Assembly: GCA_050633905.1 (NCBI GenBank)
Contig: JBOEHJ010000082.1
Coordinates: 1-64,000, forward strand
DNA length: 64,000 bases
Reading direction: 5' to 3'
Source of the DNA: JANQPX01 sp050633905
GTDB lineage: Bacteria; Pseudomonadota; Alphaproteobacteria; Geminicoccales; Geminicoccaceae
The translations under genes were made by a program, and so were the position numbers. The notes below the pieces were generated by a model. The model was not told where the DNA came from. It ran no database searches and saw only the letters and a list, made by a program, of their open reading frames with translations. Of the stretch, positions 63,880 to 64,000 are shown in pieces; the first letter of the stretch is position 1; every line of letters begins with the position of its first letter.

Positions 63880-63886
63880 GGCAGCC

Positions 63887-64000
63887 ATGTCCGACATCAG
63901 AACGTTGATCGAGCAAGCTAACGATCAAGCCTTGGAGAGCATGCTCAAGGCTGATCCCGTCCTTTCTGACGTCCGCCCGGCCGGTGAGGTCATCCCGGCC
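63887..64000 (+). CDS. DUF1116 (AllG/YlbE-like) protein, N-terminal fragment
   Basis: Only the first 38 residues are in the window ('MSDIRTLIEQANDQALESML', 'ADPVLSDVRPAGEVIP'). This N-terminus is typical of DUF1116 proteins, which in E. coli (YlbE/AllG) form part of oxamate carbamoyltransferase together with FdrA/AllF and AllH. That enzyme converts oxalurate and phosphate to oxamate and carbamoyl phosphate. The gene runs off the right edge, so later domains could not be checked. Confidence 0.65.
   Translation, partial: MSDIRTLIEQANDQALESMLKADPVLSDVRPAGEVIPA

Overview
The window reads as a chromosomal segment of an alphaproteobacterium of moderate GC content, probably a Rhodospirillales-like lineage. 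This placement is inference from gene content and order: a Caulobacter-type cpa/tad pilus locus including CpaD, a DUF2007–TrmN6–S49 peptidase–glyQ–glyS–ppdK block, membrane-bound urate oxidase PuuD, and TRAP transporters. No rRNA gene is present to confirm it. Two NN sites (1754-1755 and 4953-4954) and at least two broken reading frames suggest draft-quality sequence or local decay at the left end.

Layout. 1-8.2 kb: two family-3 substrate-binding proteins (the first cut by the window edge, the second interrupted at NN), a decayed GT4 glycosyltransferase, a GH10-like lipoprotein with an altered active site, glutamate-cysteine ligase, and a FemAB/BioF2-like acetyltransferase. 8.4-8.8 kb: a yeast-Fcy1-like cytosine deaminase. 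9.0-22.2 kb: a complete Flp/tad pilus locus, with two pilins, cpaA-B-C-D-E-F and tadB-C on the minus strand, a 1.7 kb stretch with no recognisable gene, then divergent tadD and tadE/tadG-like genes. 22.7-27.2 kb: a LarA-like protein and a urate-to-ureide set (allA frameshifted, uraD, HIU hydrolase with an abnormal C-terminus, puuD). 27.3-33.9 kb: a secreted glycerophosphodiesterase and a TRAP transporter operon (dctP-dctQ-dctM) whose large permease carries a long coiled-coil extension. 35.0-38.4 kb: an acyl-CoA dehydrogenase and a GlcD-like FAD oxidoreductase. 38.9-44.1 kb: a BY-kinase-like polysaccharide co-polymerase, an orphan FliM, an IolG-like dehydrogenase, a methyltransferase and tRNA-Pro(CGG). 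44.2-54.4 kb: housekeeping genes (ispB; DUF2007, trmN6, S49 peptidase, small zinc-ribbon protein, glyQ, glyS, ppdK, meaB). 54.5-58.4 kb: a molybdenum hydroxylase operon ending in a MoaD/ThiS-like gene. 58.7-61.0 kb: a long coiled-coil OmpA-domain protein with 52-residue repeats. 61.3-64 kb: a DUF1932 reductase, a PucG-like aminotransferase, a small FdrA-like protein and the start of a DUF1116 (AllG/YlbE-like) gene.

How the genes fit together. Urate oxidation (PuuD, HIU hydrolase, UraD) yields allantoin. The right-edge genes could take ureidoglycine to oxalurate (PucG) and then by carbamoyl transfer to oxamate (FdrA/DUF1116 proteins), so the two ends of the window may belong to one nitrogen-salvage pathway. 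The pilus locus, the BY-kinase and the decayed glycosyltransferase region point to surface attachment and polysaccharide.

The most unexpected signal is a nearly identical ~20-nt element with a GTGGT-N3-ACCAC core, like operators of FadR-type GntR regulators. It occurs at four intergenic places, with a fifth degenerate copy: two around the acyl-CoA dehydrogenase promoter region, one upstream of the molybdenum hydroxylase operon, and two directly after gene stops (gshA and the moaD-like gene).
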